Source of the DNA: Heloderma charlesbogerti
Lineage: Eukaryota > Chordata > Lepidosauria > Squamata > Helodermatidae
DNA: 64,000 nt
Direction of reading: 5' to 3'
Assembly (NCBI GenBank): GCA_026122225.1
Contig: JANEZZ010002682.1
Span: 1,116,001-1,180,000, forward strand
In this document: one piece after another, positions 26,301 to 35,200 of the stretch
Layout of the letters: the number at the start of each line of letters is the position of its first letter
Numbering within the stretch: position 1 is the first letter of the stretch
Notes under the pieces: generated by a model
Told to the model about the DNA's origin: nothing
The model's input: only the letters and a program-made list of their open reading frames with translations
The model's database searches: none
Position numbers and translations under genes: made by a program

Positions 26301-27548
26301 GTGTATGTTGTGCCTCCCGCCCACCCCATTAGTTGCCTTGTCTTTTTTTGAACAATACTCACCAGTGGGTGGGCCGAGAGGGGCCTGATGTTCTCTTCCA
26401 GCATCATGCCTGGGAGAGCAGATGACACTACAGACTCTTCCCCCAAGGCTGGCGTCACACTGTTGGCAGTGGTTTGCATTCTGGACAGTCCATGTTCTTC
26501 TTGGGCCGCTCTCACGCCCATTTCCCTACTGGCTCTTTCGTCATCACTAAGCGGTTCTTGCCTTCCAAGGGCGAGGCCTACCTCTTGGCGCATCTCAGTA
26601 TTATCTGCCTTCGTGGCAGGACTACCTCCACTATCTTTGCTGGCAGCGCTTGCCACTTGCAAAGAAGCAAGGACTTTTTGGCTTCTTCCAGTGCCCTCTT
26701 GACTGGCTACTTTCTCCCTACTTTTGGGATGACTGTCTTCCTCTACATGAACCGACACTCCTGCTTCCGGTGGTTGGCTTCTATCCTGGCCTCTTTCCAA
26801 TCCAGTTTGGCCTCCCTGTTCTTTATCATCCTGGACACTGGCTTTGTGGTCCTCCTCTAAAGTTGCACCTGGCTTCTCTTTTGATGATTGGCCCTCTTGT
26901 GCTTCAATCCTGGGCCCTTTCCCCTCCTCTAAGGACGTTTCCGCTGCAGTTTCCTTAGAAGGAAAGCAAAACTTTAGGTTGAGAACTGAAGCGCCACCCC
27001 CTGATCTGTGGCAATCCTATTTTGCCCAGCTCCTGAGATTTCATTAAACTTTCTCCAAACACTTCCAAACAGACCTATGCATTCATCAGGACTAGAAACA
27101 TGACTTTTTTTTTTAATGAAAGCTGAGACACATGGACTGCTGGAGTCTGTGTCCAACTGTAAAACACATGGGCCTATGTTTTTTTGGTCTACTCGGACAC
27201 CTTTGTTGACTACTGAGCTCACAGTGACAAATTTCTTGCTTTAATACTTACACCAGAGAGTAAATTGTTTGCAGTGGTGTCTTTAGAAGCTTCTGGAGGG
27301 CCCAGAGAACTGCTGGTTTCTACTGGGACGGTCTCTTGTTCTGTAGCCTGTGCTGCAACTACTCCACCTTGAGTTGCTTGCATGGGTTCTGCAGAACCCT
27401 GGACATCTTTGATCAGCCCCTGGCTGGTTGAGTCTGTCTCCTCAAGCGTCATTTCAGCACCCTGCACCTCTTCCCTGGGTGCCTCAGCTCCTCGTTCCGA
27501 TGACTTTGCCCTCTGAGGGGTGTCCGTTTCATTGATGCCCTCCTCCAT
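7403..27548 (-). CDS. CFAP251: CFAP251 (WDR66), cilia- and flagella-associated WD-repeat protein, 3' end outside window
   Basis: Axonemal WD-repeat protein, known as part of the calmodulin- and spoke-associated complex at the base of radial spoke 3; human loss causes malformed sperm flagella. Coding exons in transcript order: 27252-27548, 26363-26953, 24911-25051, 23412-23521, 22423-22531, 19903-19980, 18374-18418, 16894-17111, 14905-15096, 13514-13761, 12271-12422, 11423-11596, 10160-10344, 8420-8534, 7403-7566. They give about 939 codons; junction phases agree. The first 296 residues are acidic and low complexity, then WD blades begin ([43 protein letters not shown]). The last exon ends at a donor in mid codon, so the C-terminal part, which in relatives carries EF-hand-like sequence, is left of base 1. 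An exon matching the KVCIWKWT blade of human was not found between 19980 and 22423. The intron after 8420-8534 uses a GC donor. Identification rests on remembered family sequence and synteny. Confidence 0.95.
8420..8534 (-). CDS. CFAP251: CFAP251 exon followed by a GC-AG intron
   Basis: 115-nt exon: one base completing an Arg codon, then 38 codons ([11 protein letters not shown] near the start, YLAYITTDK at the end). The next exon begins in frame with VGLQILP. Only cleavage after AAG keeps that frame, and the intron then starts gcaggt. The nearest GT, four bases on, would shift the frame. The acceptor on the 5' side is attgcag. Confidence 0.85.
8548..8584. repeat. (AAC)n microsatellite
   Basis: About twelve AAC units next to the CFAP251 exon ending at 8534, in the upstream intron. 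Confidence 0.95.
8940..9061. repeat. Fold-back MITE family B, full copy
   Basis: Arms read GGGTGCAATCCTATGCATG then TTTAGACAGAAAAAAGTCC, then the complement. Flanking triplets are TTA on both sides here and TAA on both sides of the copy at 32401-32521, the TWA target used by PIF/Harbinger transposases. Other copies: 31195-31262 (half), 36812-36880 (half), 40193-40296 and 56430-56546. Confidence 0.7.
9600..9950. repeat. Degenerate A/T-rich repeat with recurring tgcattttt units
   Basis: Variants of gtgcatttttnaa and its complement recur from 9700 to 9870 in both orientations. No family assigned. Confidence 0.4.
10470..10635 (+). mobile_element. LINE 3' tail (L2/CR1 type)
   Basis: Ends catcgcccagagtggctgg, then gatgggcgattaatac and an AATAA tail. 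Comparable L2-type tails: 17160-17310 (+), 24555-24830 (+), 29170-29245 (-), 29395-29525 (+), 33050-33357 (+), 39277-39505 (+), 39862-39925 (-), 47240-47315 (-). Confidence 0.6.
10770..11110. mobile_element. Non-autonomous DNA element related to 13085-13428
   Basis: Shares with that element the segments aggctgaaatgcc and ggaagagcttca-like sequence in opposite orientation, and its purine-rich middle. The ends are less clear. Confidence 0.45.
12620..12810. repeat. Fold-back element
   Basis: The left arm CTTTAATTAGAAACTTCC continues ttgtggcttctgcctctaa; the right arm is its near-perfect complement ending in GATTAAAG. The arms are about 50 bp around a 90-bp middle. Not seen elsewhere in the window. 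Confidence 0.65.
13085..13428. mobile_element. hAT-like non-autonomous element
   Basis: Ends CAGGGGTAGGGAACC and GGTTCCCTGCCCCTG are inverted repeats. Flanking 8-mers ctccagag and ctccaaaa agree at 6 of 8. It stops 85 bases from the CFAP251 exon at 13514. Confidence 0.7.
14036..14335 (-). mobile_element. CR1 LINE 3' end
   Basis: Begins with the atagaatcatagaattg repeat and ggttggaaggggcctag, the reversed 3' terminus of CR1, then the reversed coding end (aaaacttcctgac in sense). Other such ends: 6470-6545 (-), 39697-39775 (-), 54695-54862 with 55127-55400 (-, split by a SINE), 58795-58875 (+). Confidence 0.75.
15690..15990. other. Intronic stretch without recognised content
   Basis: No exon signal on either strand. 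The phrase tatcgcattttttgaaagatc and its partial complement gcgataagagg suggest an old inverted-repeat element, but I cannot define ends. Confidence 0.3.
17110..17310. repeat. (GA)n and (AAT)n microsatellites around an L2 tail
   Basis: A GA run at 17118-17146 lies just outside the CFAP251 exon edge at 17111. After an L2-type tail an AAT run fills about 17258-17309. Confidence 0.85.
17640..17730. repeat. Purine-rich low-complexity tract
   Basis: GGAA/GAAG-type simple sequence of about 90 bases. Confidence 0.7.
19357..19530. mobile_element. hAT-like element D inserted in a family A MITE
   Basis: The arms GGAGGCTGGTGGCTCTGAGG and complement define a 174-bp element. The 8-mer agttgtag is repeated perfectly at 19349-19356 and 19531-19538. 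The target is itself part of a MITE A arm, so this insertion is the younger event. Confidence 0.85.
20713..21136. mobile_element. 424-bp near-palindromic element with 8-bp duplication
   Basis: The ends TAAGTATGG and CCATACCTA are inverted, and the two halves are mutual imperfect complements over most of their length (ccgtgg, gaatcctcttcggcc, ccagcgatacgg shared). The 8-mer ctaagaac is repeated perfectly at 20705-20712 and 21137-21144. Each half also holds its own small hairpin (20854-20887 and 20963-20995). It is GC-rich beside AT-rich flanks and sits at the edge of a reversed CR1 end. No open frame. Confidence 0.85.
21137..21490 (-). mobile_element. CR1-like LINE 3' end
   Basis: Opens ctaagaacataagaagagc then ctgctggatcagaccag and encodes on the minus strand [11 protein letters not shown] and [19 protein letters not shown]. 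Similar reversed copies: 25440-25760, 38955-39275, 49975-50080; forward copies 15330-15500 and 39490-39700. Confidence 0.7.
21880..22165 (+). mobile_element. L2 tail split by a hAT-like element D
   Basis: gcccagagagcttcg leads into an 18-base G run (21900-21917) and atatagga; the tail resumes after the insertion with atagaaatgtaataaat. The insert, 21928-22135 (208 bp), has CAGTGGAGGCTGGTGG ends and 8-mers ataggaat / atagaaat (7 of 8). A third copy of element D begins at 47733 and runs to about 47853. Confidence 0.8.
22660..22700. repeat. (GGGA)n simple repeat
   Basis: Interrupted GGGAGGGAGGGA tract in a CFAP251 intron. Confidence 0.8.
22775..23075. repeat. Unclassified dispersed repeat, copy 1
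   Basis: Shares caccccagcaggggccc, ctgcctctcgctctggccc and ctctctgcctgtcag-type phrases in the same order with 45460-45770. Each copy has substitutions and indels. No protein match or terminal repeat recognised. Confidence 0.6.
23642..24180 (+). mobile_element. Solo LTR, copy 1
   Basis: 539 bp from TGTCAGGGTGG to CTCCTGACA; the termini are the inverted TGTCAG/CTGACA of an LTR. Flanking 5-mers tcaca and gcaca agree at 4 of 5. ATTAAA at about 24095 could be the LTR's poly(A) signal. No internal retroelement genes adjoin it. The open frame of copy 2 is broken here by a one-base insertion near its start and a later stop. Orientation is assigned from the ATTAAA and the open frame. Confidence 0.8.
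26363..27548 (-). CDS. CFAP251: CFAP251 N-terminal acidic region (two exons)
   Basis: These two phase-0 exons encode residues 1-296. The start chosen is the ATG at 27548-27546, read MEEGINETD; an in-frame TAG lies three codons upstream within the same exon. Composition is rich in Glu, Gln, Ser, Thr and Ala with no hydrophobic core, as expected for the disordered leader of this family. Exon 2 of the transcript probably begins at 27584 after the acceptor cttatttcttag, leaving 36 bases of 5' UTR here. An alternative acceptor at ctgtag just before AAGAGGATG would join an upstream ATG at 29768 in frame, adding seven residues, but its pyrimidine tract is poor. Confidence 0.8.
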
Positions 27549-27589
27549 CCTCTTCTACAGGCTTCTTTATAAGTATCTCTGTAGCTAAG

Positions 27590-29160
27590 AAATAAGATGT
27601 AAATAACATAATCCACAAGACAGCATTACCATGACAAGAATGTGTAACCCACTAGTATATTTTTCTTTAAGAATTCTGAGGGGGAATACTCCTGAACATG
27701 CTCAGTAAAGGAGTAAGATAGGGAGTGGCCACCATTTTAGGCAGTTACCAAAATTGCAGTGTAGCTTGCTTTCTCCTCTCTGTAGGACCCTGAACCTTTG
27801 GGACAGGTAAGTAGGGACGTTTCTTTTTGAAACTGTTTTACAGAGCCATGATTTTTTTTACAGACACTATGAGTTCCCTGTTGTTTGTATTCTTTTATAT
27901 TGTAGTTGTTCTTGCACTGCTGGATCCTGATCCATTTTGAGAAGATTGCTGCAGAGCTGGAGTAAACTGAGTAGAGACTGTTTTCTTTCTTCAGCCAGCA
28001 GAAAAGCTTCAGAAAAAAAGTTTGTTTATATTTTTGCTGTGGACTCAAGCTGAAAGACAGAACTTTGGGAAGGTGTTTTGTTTTGGTGATAAGTGAATTG
28101 CTATGCATGTAAAATTATTACATGTACATTATTATTGTTTTTTAATTAAGAAATTAAAATGATATATGTGAATTGTCCCTGTACAAGGCCTTTGCTGTGA
28201 GTCACTTTAGAGACCCTGAAGAAAAGTGTTACAAATGCACAGAGACAATGATGTGAAAAAGCCATTCCTCTGATCCTAGATCAGGGCAACTGGGGGCCAA
28301 ATCCAGCCCGCTGGGGGTCCCCCAAACGGACACCTCCCCTTTCCTAGGCCCCACCCACCAGTCATTTGGTGGCTTCCTTGCTTTTGTACAGTTTCCCCCA
28401 CATTCTTCAAGGTAGAAATGCAGCCCCGAAGTCAGGGCTTTAAGCTACAATATGGGTTTTTTGTATTTTTGGCCCCACCCCCTTTGACCACACCCACCAT
28501 TGGACTGTGGCCCCTTCCGAAATGTAATGCAGCCCTCGTGCTGAAAGAAGTTCCCACACCTGCCCCAGATGTTGCTGCTGCTGTTTTAACTGCTCTATCT
28601 TTATGTTATAAAACATTAATTTTCTTGGGAGGGGCCGAGCACATACTTTGCATGCAGAAGGCGCCAGGTGCAACTCCAGCATTACCGTAAGAAGAGAAAG
28701 ACCCTTCTCAGCCTGAGACGCTGCCTGGCAAAGTAGAACAGCCTTCCCCAACTCCCATCATCCCATGCAGCATGGCCTTCCACACATAGGCAGTGCCAGA
28801 GAGGTGGTGGCAGGTGCCCCCCAGACAAGAGCTCAGACCTGTCACTCATGCTGGACTTTTGTGGTTACTTGAAGGAGAGGAGCTTGTCATGCAGAATTTC
28901 TAACTGAAGCGTAAACTGAAAATTAAAATAAGGCTGCAGTCCTAAGCACATTTCACTTGAAAGTCGACTCCATCAAAACTGATAGGACTGAGAAGATAAG
29001 ATGGCGGGCTGTTAATATGGCATATGCTGCTATTTGTCTTTCAGACAGCTAGTATGTAGGTGTAGCACAAAGCTCAGTCCCCATTCCGCCCCCAGAAATG
29101 CACATTGCCCCTTTTCCCGTCCCCTCACAACACTATTTTTTTTAAACCTGGTACTGCCAC
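27590..29160. other. CFAP251 first intron, mostly unassigned
   Basis: No exon seen. 28270-28560 resembles the hAT-like group at 13085 (ggccaaatccagcccg). 28625-28735 is a family 2 SINE and 28930-28995 half of a family C fold-back. The rest, including AT-rich 27590-28270, is unrecognised. Confidence 0.4.
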
Positions 29161-29289
29161 TGGATTTGACAGTTCCTAGTTTGTTTGTTTATTTATTTCA
29201 TTTCTCTACCGCCCAATAGCTGAAGCTCTCTGGGCGGTTCTCAAAAAGGGTATTGTTATAACGTCTCACATCTTTCCTCTGTTGTATTT

Positions 29290-29320
29290 TTTATTATCGT
29301 CATCGTCATCATCATCATCC
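29290..29320. repeat. (ATC)n microsatellite
   Basis: cgtcatcgtcatcatcatc, short and imperfect, upstream of the CFAP251 promoter patch in intron 1. Confidence 0.6.
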
Positions 29321-29539
29321 TTTCTTTTGTCCCATTTTAGAGACCTAGTCTAGACTTTTATGGCTCTTTTACTGATCCCTGTGCAACTTGTTACTGAGCA
29401 TGGTACTGTGTTTTATTCTTTCAAATATTTTGTTCTATGCTTTTAACTGCTCTGTGGCATTTTAGTCTTTCCACTGGTCGTAACCCGCCCAGAGAACATT
29501 CGTTACCCGGCAGATCGGAAGTGTAAGAAACACATTGTA

Positions 29540-29850
29540 GTTTGGTGCTTGAGCCTGTGCTGCAGTGGCCTCCGGCGCACATCTCGGTGCCAGGGCTGCT
29601 CCTGCAGGCTCCGCGGTCGGAACCTCTCTCTGGGAACCAGGCTTGCTCCCCCTTTGTTTTCCCTGCTCGCCCCGCACCCCTCCTCTTGCTCGGCCTCTTC
29701 CCACTGTGACGCTTTCCAGCCAGCCCAGCCTCGCCTGTCTTTCCCAAACTCACCTGCCCGGACTCCATTGCAGCACAGCCACTTCAACAGGGCCGCTGAC
29801 TGTTTGCATCAGGTTCTTGTTCCCGTAGCAACCACCAGCTGCCGGAGAAC
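29540..29850 (-). promoter_or_regulatory. CFAP251: Putative CFAP251 promoter and 5' exon
   Basis: A GC- and CpG-rich patch stands out from AT-rich flanks. On the minus strand an ATG at 29768 reads MESGQ and runs straight into a good donor (CAG then gtgagt), the layout of a first exon. Spliced to the likely exon-2 acceptor at 27584 it would stop after nine codons, so it may be a short upstream ORF rather than the protein start. A ciliary X-box lies about 50 bases upstream. No transcript data were available, so the start site is inferred. Confidence 0.5.
29819..29832. promoter_or_regulatory. Candidate RFX X-box
   Basis: The 14-mer GTTCCCGTAGCAAC has a perfect right half-site (AGCAAC) and a near-match left half (GTTCCC for GTTRCC) with two bases between, the layout bound by RFX factors. 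RFX2/3 and FOXJ1 drive motile cilium genes, and this site sits just upstream of the proposed first exon of one. Confidence 0.55.
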
Positions 29851-30189
29851 GACAGGCCGCGAAGCAATTGCCAGAGAAGCATGCCGTCTCCTAGGCCTGG
29901 ACGGGGGAAGAATTTCGTTTGGGCCGTTTATTTGGCAAGAACGTACCAAAACCCGCAGACCTCTCCACAAATGCATGGAAAGAGCTTGAGAGTCATAGAA
30001 GCTGAAATGTGAGAGAAAGCAAAAGTTTTGCCCATCCAGGCAGAGGGCTTTTGAGCGCTATCTTCTTCTAACCCGGTGTTTTGGACTACAACTCCCACCA
30101 TTGCTAACCAGTAGCCATGCTGGCTGGGCTGATGGGAGCTGAAGTCCAAAACATCTGGAGGGCACCAGGTTGGGGAAGGCCGGCTGAGC

Positions 30190-31760
30190 TCTTAAAAGTC
30201 TGGGCTTTAATCCCTGTGGATTCAGATGGGTTTGTGGCACTGAATTAGGGTTGCCAACTTTTTTTCCCTGACGGGCTTCTCATTTTTAATGACAAGGCAG
30301 GATGGTAGAGTAGATGGTACATGGTCTTCTTCATGCTAGCAACAGCTAGACCTATTGAGTGTGGCCAGTGCAGAAGGCTGAGATTTTAATTCCATCCATT
30401 GTTTGATAAGTTAGCAAAATTTGCAACCGCCTTCAATAAACATGACCAGGCCTGTAGCCAGGGGTGGGCAGAGAGGGGAATTAGCCCCCCTAAACTTTCT
30501 CAGCCAGCTCCCTTTTTTTTTTAACAAAGAAATATTAAAGTTTACAATGTTGTCTTTAAAAGGCCTGCGAACCAGCTGAACTGCCTTCAGTACTTCCCCC
30601 CCCCCCGAACTTTTAGGCTGGCTACAGCCCTGAAACCATGAAAACTATTGAGATTTAAACAATTAAGAGTGTGGGAGAAAGAAGATGACGAATTCATATT
30701 CATCCACCACTAGGGCAGATGCAAGCTTGCAACTTTGCTTTTTTACTAGAATCCCGAAGTCCACCCACCAAAACCAGGTGCAAAACAGTGGCAGACATAC
30801 ACTTAGAATTAAAGAACAGGGTGCCTCGAAGCACCTGCTTAGGCCAGGAATTTGCTTGGGGACATAACTCAGTGGCAGAGAGCACCTGATCTCCATGCAC
30901 AGGGTCCCAGATTCCATTCTCAGCATCTCCAGGTAGAGCTGGAAACTCCTGCCTGAAACCCCCGAGAGCCATCGAAGAGACAGTACAAAGCCAGATGGAC
31001 CAAGAGGCCAACTTGCTATAAGGCGGCTTCATAGGTTCCCTCTTATGTTTGCAGTCCGAGAACTGAGCTTGCAGTCTTTTCACTTGAGATGTTTGATGCA
31101 ACATGGTATAAATTTACTGGATGTATTAACAAATAAGGGTCTCAGGGAAAACTGTCATTACCTCATGGAAAGGTTTGGAAATATACATTTTGGGCATAAT
31201 CCTATGCATGTTTAGACAGAAAAAAAAGTCCTACAACTCCCAACATTCCCCAGCCAGCACTTTGCCCTTAAATAATTACAACTATACTTTAAACCCCTGA
31301 TGAACTTCTATGGATGAATTTATGGTTATTAATATACTTGCCCCCTCTGTAATTCTTGTCGATTGTAGTTCACTTCATGCATTGTTTTTTAATTTAAATT
31401 GTTTAAATGTCTTTTTATAGTCAATGTTGACACAATAAAAATGTAATTTAAAACTCAATACCAATTTTTTTTTAAAAAATCCATGCTTGGGTTTCTCCAA
31501 AGCTTGCTTCATTTCAGCAATCTAAGGGAAGAAGAGAGACTTTTGTTGAAGCCATTGGGAGTCAGGACACTTTGGTGATCTGCTGCACTTCCAGTAGATC
31601 CCACTCTATCGTCTGCCCCGCCTCTGTCAAATCGGAACTGCCTTCGCTTGATTGTTCAATAGCCTGATTGTGGGAAGCCTTTTTGTCTGGACACGAACAG
31701 GCGTAGACTTGTGCTGCTCATAATCAAGTTGACTACATATACACAATTTTTTTTAACCCC
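30190..31760. other. CFAP251-PSMD9 intergenic region
   Basis: Contains a family 2 SINE (30853-31045), half of a family B fold-back (31195-31262) and an AT-rich LINE-like tail near 31380-31470. No gene, RNA or clear regulatory motif otherwise. Confidence 0.4.
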
Positions 31761-31764
31761 AAGA

Positions 31765-31770
31765 TTTATT
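31765..31770 (-). terminator. PSMD9: Candidate PSMD9 polyadenylation signal
   Basis: The plus strand reads tttatt, giving AATAAA on the PSMD9 strand about 440 bases past the stop. A closer match lies near 32125, so the site actually used is uncertain. Confidence 0.35.
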
Positions 31771-32207
31771 CAGATTGACTTTATTATGACAATACAAAAT
31801 ACAGTATCAGCTAAGATCGCTGCACACTTCAGAGATCTGACAATGAATATACTACAAGCCGTCAATGAAAAAGGAAAAGACACCATGAGGACTAGCGTAA
31901 ACCTTTACTGGCAAGTTCTCTAACAAACAAATAGGAATGAAAGCCATAGAATTGGTTGCCAAATTCCAAAAGAGAGTGGACAAGCCTCCTTTTTTACCTT
32001 CAATTTACACCTGGGGTAAATGACACGAGAGCAGGGCACTCTAACCTAACGAACCAGCACAGTTTCAAACTGCATTAACACTACGAACTTCTTTGGCAGC
32101 AGGCCCTGAAGCCTCCAATTAATTTATTTTTTCCAACACTCAAGTTTCTTCGGCGGTCAACCCAGACTGAAATGCCACCAAGCAGTTGGGAGCTGTGTTC
32201 TTGAAAG

Positions 32208-35200
32208 TCATCTTTGCAGAGGGAGTATGTTGCAACTGGGGGGAGAGGGGGAAGAGAAATATTAGACGGTCTGAAATTATTCCATTCAGTTTAAGAGCTA
32301 CCTTGCATTCCTCATAGAAGCTAAAGGCAGCTAACACAAGGCAGACACAAAAGGCTCAAGCGCCCAATTCAAGGTGCCATTTTTGACCTTTAAAACTCTA
32401 AGGGTGCAATCCTATGCATGTTTACAGAAAAAAGTCCTACAATTCCCAGCATTCCCCCAGCCAGCTTTTTCTGTTTAAACTAAGACTTTTTTCTGTCTAA
32501 ACATGCATAGGATTGCACCCTAAATAAATCAAACTATGGGATAAATTTGATGCTACATTAGCAGAAGCCGACTAGCGTGATGGGATTTCCCCCAGCCCTG
32601 CAGCCCTCTGGACCATCTGGAAATCTGCTCTGGTTGGTTTCCCAGTCCCCCAAAGCAGTTTTTTTAGGGGGCAGGGGGGGAAATCACTCCCCCACACCCG
32701 GTTCTACTGACAAAACTGCTTCTGTCAGTGGAACAGGACAACTGGATTCAACCCTATGGATTTACCAGCTCTTTGGGATTTGCTTTGCTACCGTGCCGAT
32801 ACTGTTCTAGAAAGGTGAGATATAAAATGTTTAAAAGAAATAAAACCAGTAAATTCAGTTTCATTTAAAACTAGGTTTTACCAAGTGATTCCCAAGGACC
32901 TGGTGGTCTTGTGAAAGGACCCTCGGGTATGGAACACTAAAACACCCTTCCCTGACTGGGTGCCCTCCAGATGGGTTGGGCTGCAATTTCTATAATTCCC
33001 AGCTAGCAATGGCCATGCTGGCTGAGTATGATGGGATTTGTATTCCAATACATACAATTAATTGCAATATAATTGATTGCAATTTTTTACAGGCTTTCTC
33101 TGACTTGTAAATAATTGCCATTAGTTCTATGCTGCTCTGGCCGACTGTCCCCTATATTATTTTGTACTATTATTGTAGTTTGAAATTGTTTTTAATGGCG
33201 TATTTTAAATGTCTTTGTATTGTTGTCATAATTGGAATTATTTTAATAGTGTTTTTAAACACCGTATTGAAATGTGATTTTCAATACTCATATGTGAACT
33301 GCTTAGAGATTTTTTATATTAAGCAGTATATAAATATTATCAGTAAATAAAAAAAAGCAAAACATCTGGAGGGAACCAGATTGGGGAAAGCTGCTCTACA
33401 GGAACTCCCCCATGGCAAATAAAGTTTCTAACAAAGTAAAGTGACCCATGTGGTACAGTAGGAAAAACACATTTTCCTCGCAAATTCCACCTTAGGACAG
33501 CCAGCGTTCCATGCACACCGAAGGGGGAGGTAGAGATATCAAGCGCCGTTAGTGACTGCTTTCAGAACCTGGGGATGTTATTTGGGTTTATTCACCACAG
33601 GAGGGTATCAAAAGGTACAAACGTGAGTACCAGATTAGATTTTTAAAATGCCTTACCCCAGGAGCCCTTTTCCGCTCCAGCGTTTAGGTGTGAGTCCAAG
33701 GTGCAGTTTCTCCCCTCTTCGTATCACGGTCACACTTAATGGTTTCTGGGGCAAAATAAATGAAATAAAAGTCACAACTCACACAAGGGCTCCTTATTGG
33801 CCTGATTTACATGTAAGGACAAGCAGAGTATGGGTTGTCGTTGAATTGTGGATTGTCATTATGCGCAAACCCTGCACTATGATTTAACTCTGGATTGTTA
33901 ACCATGAACAACCTAGGAAGAGAACCCATAGTTTGACATTGGGTTGTGAACTGTGGATCGTTCATCTTGCCAAGCCAGGTTTGTCAATTTGTTTTGTAAC
34001 CTGCGAAGCAACCAAAAGAGCTTCAGACATTGGAGAAAAAGGGGAGGTGTGCCCCATTTGTGGGTTTAAGATGCAACAAAATGAGGGGAATTCACTAGTA
34101 TGGGGTGGGAAACCTGATGCCCTCCAGACGCTTTGAACTACAACTCCCATAAGCCCCAGCCAGTATGACCAATGTTAAGGGAGTACGGCAGTTGTAGTCC
34201 ACAACATCCGAACGCCACCAGGCTGTGCAGCCCTGCAAAACCCCACCCTCAAAATGTATTATGCAGACACAGTAGTGTCTCCCTTAAGGAGACCTGCTGA
34301 CTCTCGAAGAGACCTGCCTGGGAGCTCAAGACCAGTGCGCGGCCAAGACTTCTTTGCCTGCCACCAACCTGGAACAGTATCACTACGTCAGGGTGGTGTA
34401 GTGGTTAGAATGTTGGATGGACTCCGGAGACCTGGGTTTGAGTTCCCACTCGGCCATGAAGCTCTCTGGGTGACTTTGGGCCGGCCAGTGACTCTCAGCC
34501 TAACCTACCTCACGGGTGCAATTCTGTAGGCCAGGGATCCCCACTGTTTTTTGGGTCAGTGGGCGCATTCAGAATGTTGAGAGTATCACGGGTGCCCTCA
34601 CAAAATGGCTGCTATGGGGGGGCTGCCCATTAACATAATGGCTGCTATAGTGGGCATGGGTGGTCACAAAAGGCCCATTTCCCAGAAAGCAAACTGACGA
34701 GACTAAAATAAACTTAACTTGCCCAAGATGTATAAGGCAGAGGTGAGGGCTGAGCTCCAAAACACAATGCCATGCTAACTAAACCACCATGTTGAACTCC
34801 CAAAAAGATGACACTAGAGAGCACCTCTTCCCTTTGCAGCATGCCAGCCTCCCAGCTCAAAAACCTTTTTAAATTTAAGAAAAGATCCTAAGAAACAAAA
34901 TAAACTAAAATTCAGTATGGCCAGGGGGCCTGGAGGGTGCCCAGAGAGGAGGTCATGGGTGCCGCATTGGAGACACCAGCTGTAGGGCATTTGTGGGGCC
35001 TAAGGGGAGACCCCTTGGCCTCGTTTCAGGCCCGCAGGGAGAGGCGGCTGCTCACCCCCTCGCTGTGCTGCACCACGGTGGCAATGTTCTGCAGCGACTG
35101 GAAGTTGCGAGCATTCACGGAGCCAAACTCGGCAATCTCATCGTCAACTTGCAATCCCTTTGGAGAGAGAAGCAGAGTTCACAGATTCATCGCCATTTGC

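Noticed and set aside
29549..29989. 146-codon plus-strand frame opposite the CFAP251 promoter
   Set aside because: GC-rich chance frame with no known motif or splice support, and crossed by the first exon of the other strand.
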